A DNA stretch of 64,000 nt from CAVUQH01 sp963774445 (GTDB lineage Bacteria; Myxococcota_A; Polyangia; Haliangiales; Haliangiaceae). Below are positions 30,019-38,659 of the stretch, piece after piece. The DNA is taken from contig CAVZFC010000022.1 of assembly GCA_963774445.1 (NCBI GenBank), positions 656,429 to 720,428 on the forward strand. The letters run 5' to 3'. The translations under genes were made by a program, and so were the position numbers. Below the pieces are notes generated by a model. The model did not search any database. It was not told the DNA's origin and saw nothing but the letters and a program-made list of their open reading frames with translations. The stretch's first letter is position 1, and each line of letters begins with the position of its first letter.

Positions 30019-30975
30019 ATGAGCCACCTGGACGACGTGATCCGTTCCGACCTGAGCACGCTGGGCGCCGAGACCGCCCGCGCCATCCCCGCCTTCGACG
30101 ATCTCCGCGCGTCGCTCTTGGGCAACGGCTCGCCGTACCGCGACGACGGCCCCGGCGTGGAGGCCCGCCGCCGCGACGCGATGGAGGGCCGCTTGCGCGA
30201 GCTGGCGCTGCTGCCGCTGGCGTGCGAGCGGGTGTTCGTGCACCGCGTCTCTCGCGCCGCGGCCGGGGCGACGGCCGTGGTCGCGGTGTTGCTCGCCGCG
30301 CTGGCGTCGATGGATCTGTGGACCCAGCGGCTGGTGACGCTGCTGTTCGGCCAGCCGACGGCGCCGTTGGTCGGCGCCCTCTTGGGCGGCGCGGCGCTGG
30401 GCGCTTACGTGGTGGCCGGCCTGATCGCCGAGCGCTACTACGAGCGGCGCCTTCGCCTGCACGCCTCGTCGGAGCAGGTCGACGGCGCCAGCCCGGCCGC
30501 CGAAGCACGGCGGCTGGCCGCCCGGGTCAACGGCGCCGCCGTCGCGTTGCCACTGGCCGGGATCGGCACGGGCGGTCTGCTCCTGGGGCTGCTGCTGTTC
30601 TTCTCGGACAACGGCTACTCGGCGCTGGGGCTGCTGGCCGAGTGCCGCGCGGTCTTCTGGCCTGCGGTCCTGGTCAGCGTCCTTCTCGGCGTGGCCCTCG
30701 GCCGCGCCTGCTCGCGCGAACAACAGTCGCTGGTTCGGCCGCCGCTCGTGGCCGTAGCCGGGCACTGGAGCACGCTGGCCGCCGGCGCCGTGGTGATGGT
30801 GGCCACCTTGTGGTTCGCCGCACGCACCGCCTTCGGCCTGCACGCCTACGGCATCCTCCCCGGCCACATGGCCGAGTGGATCCTGGGCGGCCTGGGGCTG
30901 CTGTCGCTGTGGCTGCCCACGGCCTGGACGTTGCTGTGGCTGCGCCGCCGCGAGCAGAAGCGCCTGGGCGAGTAG
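30019..30975 (+). CDS. Multi-pass membrane protein paired with ECF sigma factor
   Basis: 318 residues from ATG 30019, with GAGGAG 6 bases upstream. About 75 cytosolic residues are followed by roughly six TM helices (near 77-95, 110-130, 180-202, 213-232, 246-265, 282-302) and a basic tail. No zinc anti-sigma motif (H-x3-C-x2-C) is present. Its place directly after the sigma gene suggests it controls sigma release from the membrane, but the family is not recognised. Confidence 0.8.
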   Translation: MSHLDDVIRSDLSTLGAETARAIPAFDDLRASLLGNGSPYRDDGPGVEARRRDAMEGRLRELALLPLACERVFVHRVSRAAAGATAVVAVLLAALASMDLWTQRLVTLLFGQPTAPLVGALLGGAALGAYVVAGLIAERYYERRLRLHASSEQVDGASPAAEARRLAARVNGAAVALPLAGIGTGGLLLGLLLFFSDNGYSALGLLAECRAVFWPAVLVSVLLGVALGRACSREQQSLVRPPLVAVAGHWSTLAAGAVVMVATLWFAARTAFGLHAYGILPGHMAEWILGGLGLLSLWLPTAWTLLWLRRREQKRLGE

Positions 30976-31030
30976 CTCGCCGGAGCGCGTGGCGCAGCGC
31001 CCGCGGCGCCTATACAATGCCGCGCGCAGT

Positions 31031-32011
31031 ATGTCCGCCCACGGGTCGAAGAAGGTCATCCTCCTTGCGCTGGCCGCGAACTCCGGAATCGCGGTGGCCA
31101 AGTTCGTCGCGTTCTTCATGACCGCGTCCTCGTCCCTCCTGGCCGAGGCGATCCACTCGGTGGCCGACACCGGCAATCAGCTCCTGCTGTTGTTCGGCCT
31201 GCGCCGCGCCTCCAAGCCGCCCGACGACCGGCATCCGTTCGGCTACAAGATGGAGAGCTACTTCTGGAGCTTCGTCGTCGCCATCATGCTGTTCAGCCTG
31301 GGCGGCCTGTTCGCGCTGTACGAGGGCTTCCACAAACACCACGAGGTTCACGCGGCGCTCGCGGCCGGCAAGGCGGTGACCATCGACCATCCGATGGTGG
31401 CGCTGGCCGTGCTCGTGGTCAGCATCGTCCTGGAAGGCTCGTCGTGGCTGGCGGCGACGCGAGAGATCAACCGCCACCGCGGGAACGAGAGTCTCATCGA
31501 GTTCATCGAGAGCTCCAAGTCGACCGAGATCATCGTCATCTGGATGGAAGACACCGGCGCGCTGATCGGTCTGACCTTCGCGCTGACCGGCGTCATCCTC
31601 TCGCTCCTCACCGGCAACCCGCTGTGGGACGTCTACGCCACCTTCGGCATCGGCGTGCTGCTGGTCTGCATCGCCTTCTTCGTGGCGCGCGAAACCAAGT
31701 CGCTGCTCATCGGCGAGGCCGCCAGTGACGAGTCACAAGAGCGGATTCGCGAGCTCGTCCGCGAGACGCCCGGAGTCGTGCTGCTGATGCACCTGCGCAC
31801 CATGCAGCTCGGCGAGGACGAGTTCCTCGCCGCCATCAAGATCGAGTGGGAGCCCGGTCTCACCGCCACCGAGATCTCGGATCGCACCAACGCGCTCGAG
31901 GCGCGCATCCGCAAGGCCATCCCGCTCGCCCGCTATCTGTTCGTCGAGACCGATGTCTTCGATCCCGAGCGCTACCCTGACTCGGTCATCGACGCGGAGG
32001 CGTCGGGATGA
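31031..32011 (+). CDS. Cation diffusion facilitator (CDF) transporter
   Basis: 326 residues from ATG 31031. Five or six TM helices with the first metal site in LLAEAIHSVADTGNQ (H-x3-D) and an unusual second site in IVIWMEDTGALIGL, where ED replaces the common H/D-x3-D; this pattern occurs in the SLC30A9-like CDF branch. The C-terminal cytoplasmic domain has the MTP fold (IRELVRETPGVVLLMHL). Likely exports Zn2+, Fe2+ or Mn2+ by proton exchange. Its stop overlaps the next ATG (ATGA). Confidence 0.93.
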   Translation: MSAHGSKKVILLALAANSGIAVAKFVAFFMTASSSLLAEAIHSVADTGNQLLLLFGLRRASKPPDDRHPFGYKMESYFWSFVVAIMLFSLGGLFALYEGFHKHHEVHAALAAGKAVTIDHPMVALAVLVVSIVLEGSSWLAATREINRHRGNESLIEFIESSKSTEIIVIWMEDTGALIGLTFALTGVILSLLTGNPLWDVYATFGIGVLLVCIAFFVARETKSLLIGEAASDESQERIRELVRETPGVVLLMHLRTMQLGEDEFLAAIKIEWEPGLTATEISDRTNALEARIRKAIPLARYLFVETDVFDPERYPDSVIDAEASG

Positions 32012-32316
32012 AGAAATCGTTCCCTATCATCATCATCATCGCCGTCGCCGCCACGGCGATGATCGGCATCGGCTACCTGTTTCGCCCCGCCATCGACGAC
32101 CCGTACGAGCAGGACCCGAACGCGTCGCACAGCTCGCTCGCCTCCGACGGCGACGAGTCGCTGCCCGTGCTGGAAGAACAGCTGCGCCAGCTGGACGAGC
32201 AAATCACCGACCTCACCGCCCACCGCGGTAACGCCGGCGTGATCGCCCGCAACCGCCTGCTGCGCGACAAGCTCAAAGCCCGCATCGACGCCCTTCGCGG
32301 CGACGCCGGGCCGTAG
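32008..32316 (+). CDS. Small membrane-anchored coiled-coil protein
   Basis: 102 residues. One N-terminal TM or uncleaved signal (PIIIIIAVAATAMIGIGYLF), a polar linker, then a heptad-like helix ~52-96 (VLEEQLRQLDEQITDL). Overlaps the CDF gene by 4 bases, so it may be an accessory subunit of the transporter. No family recognised. Confidence 0.72.
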   Translation: MKKSFPIIIIIAVAATAMIGIGYLFRPAIDDPYEQDPNASHSSLASDGDESLPVLEEQLRQLDEQITDLTAHRGNAGVIARNRLLRDKLKARIDALRGDAGP

Positions 32317-32329
32317 GCGATGTTTGACG

Positions 32330-32425
32330 TTGCACCACGTCGGCTTCCCCAGCCAGGACTCGTGCGACAGCCACGAGGGCGGCTGGAGCGAGATCCTCGA
32401 CATGCTGACCCGCGTCGTGTCGTAG
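32330..32425 (+). pseudogene. C-terminal relic of an AHSA1/SRPBCC-domain protein
   Basis: Reading from 32330 gives 31 residues to TAG at 32423: HHVGFPSQDSCDSHEGGWSE, then ILDMLTRVVS. The HVGFP...HEGGWSEILDML pattern is the C-terminal helix of AHSA1/SRPBCC ligand-binding proteins. The stretch begins 14 bases after the preceding stop, with no room for the rest of the domain, so it is a fragment. It lies at the edge of the methyltransferase/nuclease patch and ends exactly at the nuclease stop (32426). Confidence 0.55.
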
Positions 32426-32884
32426 CTATCGCGCGGGCAGGACGAACGGCTTCTTGCCCGCGACCAGCACGTCCCACCAGCCGAAGCACATCGCCAGCAG
32501 GTGGTCGAGCTCGCGCGTGCTTTTGCTCGGAGTCAGGCTGCCGATCGTCGGTAGGCAGTAGGCGGCCAGCTCCGAGGCCTCGAGCATGTGGATGACGCCG
32601 GGCGAGAAGCCGTCGCCGGCGTAGGCGACGCAGCCGCGCATCTGCAGGGCGGCGAGGTCGTCGAGCGTGTAGGGAATCTTCTCGTCGGCGGTGCCCTGGC
32701 TCTCCTGGTACTTGCACTCGATGGCGAAGCCCTCGCCGCCGCCGAGCACCAGGATGTCGACCTTGCGGTTCTTGCCGATGATCGACTTGCCGATCGACAC
32801 CTCGCGGTAGACGTCGGCGCCGCGTCCCCCGTAGTTGGAGACGATGTACGAGGCGATCAGATCTGCGTACTCGTGGCCGGTCAC
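32426..32884 (-). CDS. PD-(D/E)XK nuclease, putative type II restriction enzyme
   Basis: 152 residues from a GTG at 32884, 5 bases after the methyltransferase stop. Residues 28-58 contain EVSIGKSIIGKNRKVDILVL then EGFAIECK: Asp43, Glu56 and Lys58 form a D-x12-E-x-K catalytic site, with an upstream Glu28. After it comes YQESQGTADEKIPYTLDD, found in small REase-fold nucleases. The protein is short for a restriction enzyme, so it may be a compact one, a nicking enzyme or a repair-type nuclease. The pairing with a DNA methyltransferase points to a restriction-modification system. A longer reading to 33913 is antisense to the methyltransferase. Confidence 0.75.
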   Translation of the reverse strand: MTGHEYADLIASYIVSNYGGRGADVYREVSIGKSIIGKNRKVDILVLGGGEGFAIECKYQESQGTADEKIPYTLDDLAALQMRGCVAYAGDGFSPGVIHMLEASELAAYCLPTIGSLTPSKSTRELDHLLAMCFGWWDVLVAGKKPFVLPAR

Positions 32885-32889
32885 GGGCT

Positions 32890-33654
32890 CTACATCGGCA
32901 TGCGCAGCTGGACGCCGGCGCCGTTCGCGTGCGCGGCCTGTTCGACCGCTGCTTCGACGCCGCCGGCTTCGACGAGACGGGCGCGCGCGATCTCCACCGC
33001 CTCGTCGCACAGGTCGTTGCCCAGGAACTGGCGCTTCTCGGTGATCGCTGCCACCCCGGCGCTGCCCGAGCCCATGAACGGATCGATGACGACCTCGCCC
33101 GGCTGCGTGCTCTGGGTGATCAGCACCTGCGACACGGCGACCGGCTTTTCCGCCGGGTAGCCGCGGTGGACGCGCGGCTCCTCGATGATGTCGGCCCGTC
33201 CCAGATCGTTCAGCTTGCGCTTGCCCTTTTCGAAAAAGAGAATGAGCTCGTAGCGGGCCCGATAGTGGTAGCCCATGCCGATCTTGCGTTTGTCCCAGAC
33301 CAGCGGCTTCCAGAAGCGGAAGCCACAGCGCTCGGCGATCGGCTTGGCGACGAACATCGTCTCGGCGTCGCAGTAGAGATAGAAGTGCCGGTCCTTGCGC
33401 AACACCCGGTACAGCTCGAGGAACAGCTCCTCGAATCGCTCGTTGGGGAAGATGTCGAACCACCGATTGCTCGAGGCCTTGCTGTTCTTGAGCCGGGTGG
33501 TCGTGCCCACCGCCCGGTGCTTCTCCAGCGACTCGTACGGCGGGTCGGTGACGATCAGATCGACCGACGCGTCGGGAAGGTCGTGCAGCCAGGCCACCGC
33601 ATCGCGGCCGGCGAGGCTGAACCGGGGAGCACCGTCTGGGCTTGTACTGAACAT
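32890..33654 (-). CDS. Beta-class DNA methyltransferase (N6-adenine or N4-cytosine)
   Basis: 254 residues. Catalytic motif IV TDPPY at 36-40 precedes the SAM-binding motif I DPFMGSGSAG at 191-200; this order is the beta class. DPPY favours N6-adenine, though N4-cytosine is not excluded. The region between (FYLYCDAETM, FWKPLVWDKRKIGMGYHYR) is typical of these enzymes. It should protect a site cut by the nuclease encoded 5 bases downstream. No specificity subunit or control (C) protein gene is next to it. Confidence 0.9.
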   Translation of the reverse strand: MFSTSPDGAPRFSLAGRDAVAWLHDLPDASVDLIVTDPPYESLEKHRAVGTTTRLKNSKASSNRWFDIFPNERFEELFLELYRVLRKDRHFYLYCDAETMFVAKPIAERCGFRFWKPLVWDKRKIGMGYHYRARYELILFFEKGKRKLNDLGRADIIEEPRVHRGYPAEKPVAVSQVLITQSTQPGEVVIDPFMGSGSAGVAAITEKRQFLGNDLCDEAVEIARARLVEAGGVEAAVEQAAHANGAGVQLRMPM

Positions 33655-33737
33655 GCGAGCAGTCTAGCGCCGAGGTCTGACGCCGGCGAGTCAGGCGCCC
33701 ATTCGAGCACGCGCCTCTGACAGCCGGGCGCCCGGCG

Positions 33738-33872
33738 CTACCGTGATTCCGCGCGTTGGCGGGCCAGGCGCGCGCGCAAGTCGCCCGTCTCGTAGGCGAC
33801 CCGCGCCGCGGCGATGCTGCGCACGCTGAGCTCCTCGCAGACGACGTGCGGCGCCAGCAATCGGCACCGGGC
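33738..33872 (-). pseudogene. Fragment resembling the interior of an alpha/beta hydrolase
   Basis: The minus strand reads LLAPHVVCEELSVRSIAAAR then VAYETGDLRARLARQRAESR to a TAG at 33740, with an in-frame TGA just above 33872. The SIAAARVAYETGDLRARLAR part recalls the segment after the lid of alpha/beta hydrolases. No start and no catalytic residues are present, so it would be a short relic cut by the kinase relic at ~33873. The match is from memory of the family and should be treated as tentative. Confidence 0.35.
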
Positions 33873-35180
33873 TCAGGATCTTCCGCCAGGCGCTGGGCGA
33901 TGTTGACACGCACGTCGCGTCCGGTCCGACCCGGGCGCTGGTCTCACTGCTGCGGCGGCGCTTGTGGCTGCGTCTCCGCGGGCTGCGCTGGACCGAGCAC
34001 GCTGCGTTCGAGCTGTCGCAGGAACAGCTGGTGCGCGGCGACGTCAGCCTGGCGGCCGCCTACTTCATCGGCCTGGTCGATCCGATTACCGGCGCCGAGC
34101 TGCAAGCGCGCAACGTCGCGCGCGTCCTGCGGCTGGGCGAGCCGCGGCTCATCGCCCGGGCCGCGGTGACCGAGACCTTCTTTCTCGCCGCGCAGGGGGC
34201 CGAGGCGCGCGCGCGGGCGCACGCCGAGCTGGCGCTGGGGATCGCCAATCGACTGGGCAACGCAGAGGTTCGCGCGTTCGCGACCATCGGCCTGGCGGGG
34301 GTCGACTACTTCTGTCGTTGCGCCTGGCGCAGCAGCCTGGCGCACATCGAATCGGTCGGCGATCACTATCGCGCGCGCCCGCTGTTGTCGATCTTCGAGC
34401 TCGACATCATGCAGACCTACGCCTGCTTCAACCTGCTCTACCTGGGTGAGATGTCCGAGCTGGCGCGCCGGTTGTTCGCCCATCTGCGCGAGGCCGATCG
34501 ACGAGGCGACGCCTACGCCGGCTTCGTCTACCGGACGCGGCTGATCATGGCCTGGCTCGCGCGCGGCGACGTTAACGGCGCGAGGCGGGCGCTCGAGCAA
34601 GCCGACGCGTCCTGGAGCCTGGACGACCTCGGGTATCACGTGCAGCACCTCTATCGCTTGCATGGGCGGTGCGACCTGGCGTGCTACCAGGGCGATCTGC
34701 AGGCGGCGGCCCGGGCGCTGGCCGAAGACGAGCCGCGCATGCGCCGGTCGCACCCTGTTGCGGGTTGCCATCTTGCGGCTCGAGGTCGACAGCCTGCGGG
34801 CGCGGGTGGCGCTGTCGTGCGCGGCCATGGCGTCGCCGCGAGAGCGACGGGGCATGCTGGGTAGCCTGGGTCGCCTGAAGGGATCGCTGCGGCGAAACCC
34901 GCTGCCGTTTGGCCGAGCGCTGGCGGCGCTCGCGGCCGGCTGCGAGCGGGCGCTCCTCGGTGACCCCGAGGAGGCGGCGGCGCTGCTGCGCGAGTCGGCC
35001 GATCGGTTCGAGGCGATCGAGATGGGGTTGTGGGCGAGCGCCGCCCGCTACCGCCGCGGCTGCATCCTGGACGACGACGAGGGCAGCCAGGAGATCGCCG
35101 CCGCAACTGCGTGGATGAGGCGTCGCGGCGTGGAGGATCCAGAGCGGGTGGCGCAGGTGTTGGCGCCCGGACTCGCGTAG
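33873..35180 (+). pseudogene. Truncated and frameshifted C-terminal helical-repeat region of a PknK-like kinase
   Basis: The plus strand reads continuously from ~33873 (IFRQALGDVDTHVASGPTR) through LSQEQLVRGDVSLAAAYFIG, LGEMSELARRLFAHLREADR to RMRRS at ~34750, then continues in the +1 frame with LLRVAILRLEVDSLRARVAL to the stop at 35180. One extra base near 34751-34755 explains the shift. The repeats match the TPR-rich tails of myxobacterial Ser/Thr kinases with an ATPase-like middle. The kinase and ATPase domains are absent upstream, so this is a relic even if the shift is a sequencing error. Confidence 0.65.
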
Positions 35181-35216
35181 GGCGCCGGTCTCGCGTGTCA
35201 GGCAGTCGCAGCAGCG

Positions 35217-35235
35217 GCGTTGCATTTGGCAACGC
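35217..35235. terminator. Stem-loop after the kinase relic
   Basis: GCGTTGC (35217-35223), loop ATTTG, GCAACGC (35229-35235): a perfect 7-bp stem in the 123-bp spacer before the amylase gene. No T-run follows, so it is either a weak terminator or a leader structure. Confidence 0.35.
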
Positions 35236-35303
35236 GGGCGCCGACAAAAGCGCGAAATCACGACGGCTTGTCAACGGCACGGCGCGTGCTCGAATCGTCT
35301 TCG

Positions 35304-36971
35304 ATGTGGCGTTGGGTCTCCGTTGTCGCGCTGAGCGGCGCTTGTGCTGGCAGCGGTGACGCCCCCCAGCCGCCGCATGACGGCGCGCCCGCGGGCCGCA
35401 TCGACGCCGCCGATCCGTCGGCTCCGGACGCCGCGCCCGCGTGGGCCGGGCCGGGCGCCGACCCGCGCGTGTGGCGGCCGCGGGTAATCTATCTGACCAT
35501 TCCCGACCGCTTCGCCAACGGCGACCCGAGCAACGACGACGCCGGCGCGGCCGACTGTCTCGACCCGACGTCGCCGACGATGTTCCACGGAGGCGATCTG
35601 GCCGGTCTGCGCGCGCACGTCGGCTACCTCCACGAGCTCGGCGTCGGCACGCTGTGGATGACGCCGCTGGTCAGGCAGGCGCCGCTCCGCTTCAGCTCGT
35701 GCGGCTATCACGGCTACTGGGCCGATCTGGCCGACCCGGCCGATCCGATCGCGCAGTCGGTGGAGCCCAAGCTGGGCACCGCCGTCGACCTCGACCGGCT
35801 GCTCGCCGACCTCCACGCCGCCGACGTGCGCGTGCTCCTGGACGTGGTGGTCAACCACGTCGCCCGCAACGCGCGCCTGGTCGACTCAGCGCCCGACTGG
35901 TTCCACGATGCCAACGGCTGCGCCAACCTCGGCCCCGCCGATCAGTTCTGCGCGCTCAACGGCCTGCCCGACTTCGCGCAGGAGGATCCCACCGTCGCCT
36001 CGTACGTCACCGCCACCACGACCGCCTGGCTCGACCGCTACGCCTTCGACGGCGTGCGCATGGACACCGCCAAGCACGTGCCGCTGGCCTACTTCGCCGA
36101 CTCGTGGATGCCGGCGGCGCGCGCGGCTCATTCGTATCCGTTCGTCGTCGCCGAGGTCTTCAGCGACATGGCGATGAGTCAGTTCGCGCCCTACCTCGAC
36201 GCCGGCTTCGACTCGTTCTTCCACTTTCCGCTGCGTCGCGCGCTGGTCGATTCGATCGGCAAGGGCGGCTCGCTCGACGAGCTGGCCGGGGTGGTGCAGG
36301 AGACGGTCGACGCGCTCGGGCTGGCCCGGGCGCTGATGGTGACGACCTTCCTCGACAACCACGATCTGCCGCGCTTCATGCAGGAGGCCGGCGACCTGCC
36401 CGACGCCGAGCGGGTGCACCGCTATCATCTCGCGCTGGTCGCGCTGTTCACGCTGCCCGGCATTCCCCAGCTCTACTACGGCGACGAGCTGGGCATGCTC
36501 GGCAACTACCCCGACAACCGTCGCGACATGCCGGCCTGGGCGTTCGACGCGGCGACCCGCGCGGGCGCCCGCGACGGCTACCTCGGCGACCCGGCCGAGA
36601 CGTTTGCCCTCACGCGTTCGCTCATCGCCCTGCGCGGCCAGCACCCGGCGCTGCACGACGGTTACTACAGCGAGCTGTGGCGGCCCAACGCGGGCACGAA
36701 CCTGTACGCCTTCTACCGCGCGGCGGCCGGCGACCGCGCCCTGGTCGTCATCGACAACGGCACCGCCGCCAGCGGCAACATCGATCTCCACGTCGCCACC
36801 AACCCCGGCATCAGCGCCGCCGATCGAGCGGCCTGGCCGGACGGCACCGTGCTCCGCGACGTCGTCGGCCTGGGCGCGCCCGCCACGGTCACGGTTGCCG
36901 GTGGGGTGATCCGCGTGGCCATGCCGTCCAAGACCGCCGCTATCTACCTGCCGGTCGACGCCGCGCACTGA
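35304..36971 (+). CDS. GH13 alpha-amylase family lipoprotein
   Basis: 555 residues from ATG 35304, chosen because a signal peptide with lipobox SGAC (~13-16) follows; an earlier in-frame ATG (35220) adds 28 polar residues. A Pro/Asp linker precedes the catalytic barrel with all GH13 regions: DVVVNH (I), GVRMDTAKH with the nucleophile Asp (II), VAEVFSD with the acid/base Glu (III), FLDNHDLPR with the transition-state Asp (IV). A C-terminal beta-domain follows (GTNLYAFYR). It should cleave alpha-glucans at the cell surface. Cys in CLDPTSP and FSSCGYH suggest disulphides. Confidence 0.93.
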   Translation: MWRWVSVVALSGACAGSGDAPQPPHDGAPAGRIDAADPSAPDAAPAWAGPGADPRVWRPRVIYLTIPDRFANGDPSNDDAGAADCLDPTSPTMFHGGDLAGLRAHVGYLHELGVGTLWMTPLVRQAPLRFSSCGYHGYWADLADPADPIAQSVEPKLGTAVDLDRLLADLHAADVRVLLDVVVNHVARNARLVDSAPDWFHDANGCANLGPADQFCALNGLPDFAQEDPTVASYVTATTTAWLDRYAFDGVRMDTAKHVPLAYFADSWMPAARAAHSYPFVVAEVFSDMAMSQFAPYLDAGFDSFFHFPLRRALVDSIGKGGSLDELAGVVQETVDALGLARALMVTTFLDNHDLPRFMQEAGDLPDAERVHRYHLALVALFTLPGIPQLYYGDELGMLGNYPDNRRDMPAWAFDAATRAGARDGYLGDPAETFALTRSLIALRGQHPALHDGYYSELWRPNAGTNLYAFYRAAAGDRALVVIDNGTAASGNIDLHVATNPGISAADRAAWPDGTVLRDVVGLGAPATVTVAGGVIRVAMPSKTAAIYLPVDAAH

Positions 36972-37029
36972 GGGGCGCTCGCTCGCGATCGTTCTTGACT
37001 GAACTGACGTCGAGTTGGATGAGGGCCGG

Positions 37030-37608
37030 ATGCGTCTGTCCCTCTGCTTTCTTCTCTGTGCCGCCACCGCCGGTTGCCTCGATCCCGAGGTCGGCGAGGG
37101 CGCCGCGCCGCTGACCGGCGACCCGATCGCCGCCTGCCCGATTCCCTCCACCCCCGACGGCATCCCCGGCCACGAGAGCGACTTCTACCTGTGCGCCGAC
37201 GCGGCCGCCGACGGCGGTCGCGGCTGCGGTCCCGGCGGCTACCTGCGCGGCTACGGCGCCGTCTACGCCCGGCGTTTCTACCGCGACGCCCGCCCGCGCA
37301 TGACCCGCGCGGGCCAGGCGTGGATCGACGGCGTGCTGGTCTGCCTGCAGGAGGAGCTGCGCGCCGACATCGACGCCAGCACCTCGTGCGACGACATCCG
37401 CCACATTGCCTTCGACACCCACCCGGCCTGTTACATCGAACAGGGCTTCTGCAGCCTGTCCTTGTGGGACGTGGCCAACGTGGTCTGGACGGTCAACGCC
37501 ACCGACTGGCTGTCGCACGACGCGGCACGGCAGGTGGTTCGCACCGCGTTGGGTTGCGGCCGCGACTACGCCAGCGCGCTGACCTGGCTGTTCGGCGACT
37601 TGATCTGA
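37030..37608 (+). CDS. Cys-rich secreted lipoprotein, unknown function
   Basis: 192 residues from ATG 37030 with GAGGG upstream; a TTG at 37015 is possible but precedes that site. Lipobox TAGC (~14-17). About eight Cys are spread over the mature part (AACPIPS, YLCADAA, GCGPGG, VCLQEEL, TSCDDIR, PACYIEQGFC, LGCGRDY), suggesting disulphides. HPACYIEQGFCSLSLWD is a striking segment. No family recognised. It follows the amylase after 58 bases on the same strand and may be co-expressed. Confidence 0.75.
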   Translation: MRLSLCFLLCAATAGCLDPEVGEGAAPLTGDPIAACPIPSTPDGIPGHESDFYLCADAAADGGRGCGPGGYLRGYGAVYARRFYRDARPRMTRAGQAWIDGVLVCLQEELRADIDASTSCDDIRHIAFDTHPACYIEQGFCSLSLWDVANVVWTVNATDWLSHDAARQVVRTALGCGRDYASALTWLFGDLI

Positions 37609-37630
37609 TCGGACGGACCTGCGACCGCGG

Positions 37631-38659
37631 CTACTTATAGGCGATCGCCGCGCTCGACGGACCGGCCAGTGGCATGACCTCGACCTTCGAGAAGCCAGCC
37701 TCGCGGCACCATCCGGCGAAGTCGGCGCCGGTGTAGTCGAAGGCGTCGCCGAACTCGATCAGCATGTTGAGCGACATGAGCAGACCGAAGGCGTTCTCGC
37801 GCCGGGCGTCGTCGATGATCGACTCGATGACGACGAAGGCGCCGCCCTTGGGCAGGGCGTCGTAGGCCTTGCGGATGAGCAGCTTCTTCTTCTCCAGATT
37901 CCAGTCGTGGAGGATCATGCCCATGGTGATGACGTCCGCTTTGGGCAGCTCGTCTTCGAAGAAATCGCCCGACACCGCGGTCACGCGGTCGGTCAAGCCG
38001 GCCTTGGCGATCCAGCCCTCGGCGATCGGCTGGACCGGCGGGAGATCGAAGCTCTTGCACGAGAGGTGCGGGTGGCGCTGGGCGACCATGCACGAGAGCT
38101 GCCCGGTGGCGCCGCCGACGTCGCACAGGGTCTTGTAGCCCGAGAAGTCGAACTGTTCGGCGAACGCGTTGAAGTTGCCGGCCGAGATGCCGACCATCGC
38201 GTGCATGAATTGCTCGAGCTTGTCCGGCGCCGAGTACAGCTTGGCGAAGATCGGCTCGCCGGTCTCCTTGATCTCGTTCTGCGGTTGGGCGGTGCGCAGC
38301 CCCTCGGTCAGGTGGGCCCAGAACGGGTAGAGACGGGCGTTGGCCATCTCGAGGATGCCGCCGACGTAGTGGGAGCTGTTCCTGTCGAGGAAGGCGGTGC
38401 TCTCCTCGGTGTTGGCGTAGCGGGCGCTCGGGCCCTCGCCGTCGCGCGTCAGGAAGCCGAGGGCGACCAGGGCATCGAAGAAGTCGTAGGTGGCGCGCTC
38501 GGAGATCTCGATCCTGTTGGCGAGCTCCGGCCCGGTCGCGCTGCCCTCCTTGGAGAGCACCGTGAACACACCCAGCTCGACGGCGCTGAGCAGGGTCTTC
38601 GAGGCGAAGAAACCCATACCAACTTGCATGATGTGCGATGGATCTAGCTGTTTTTCCAC
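37631..38659 (-). CDS. SAM-dependent O-methyltransferase with dimerisation domain
   Basis: 342 residues from GTG 38659. N-terminal winged-helix dimerisation domain (ASKTLLSAVELGVFTVLS, ISERATYDFFDALVALGFL), then a class I fold with TLCDVGGATGQLSCMVAQ, FDLPPV, and the catalytic-His region MGMILHDWNLEKKKLLIRKA. This is the plant-type/ASMT-like O-methyltransferase family used in secondary metabolism. A MarR-type gene diverges from it across a 138-bp AT-rich spacer and is likely its regulator. Confidence 0.92.
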   Translation of the reverse strand: MEKQLDPSHIMQVGMGFFASKTLLSAVELGVFTVLSKEGSATGPELANRIEISERATYDFFDALVALGFLTRDGEGPSARYANTEESTAFLDRNSSHYVGGILEMANARLYPFWAHLTEGLRTAQPQNEIKETGEPIFAKLYSAPDKLEQFMHAMVGISAGNFNAFAEQFDFSGYKTLCDVGGATGQLSCMVAQRHPHLSCKSFDLPPVQPIAEGWIAKAGLTDRVTAVSGDFFEDELPKADVITMGMILHDWNLEKKKLLIRKAYDALPKGGAFVVIESIIDDARRENAFGLLMSLNMLIEFGDAFDYTGADFAGWCREAGFSKVEVMPLAGPSSAAIAYK

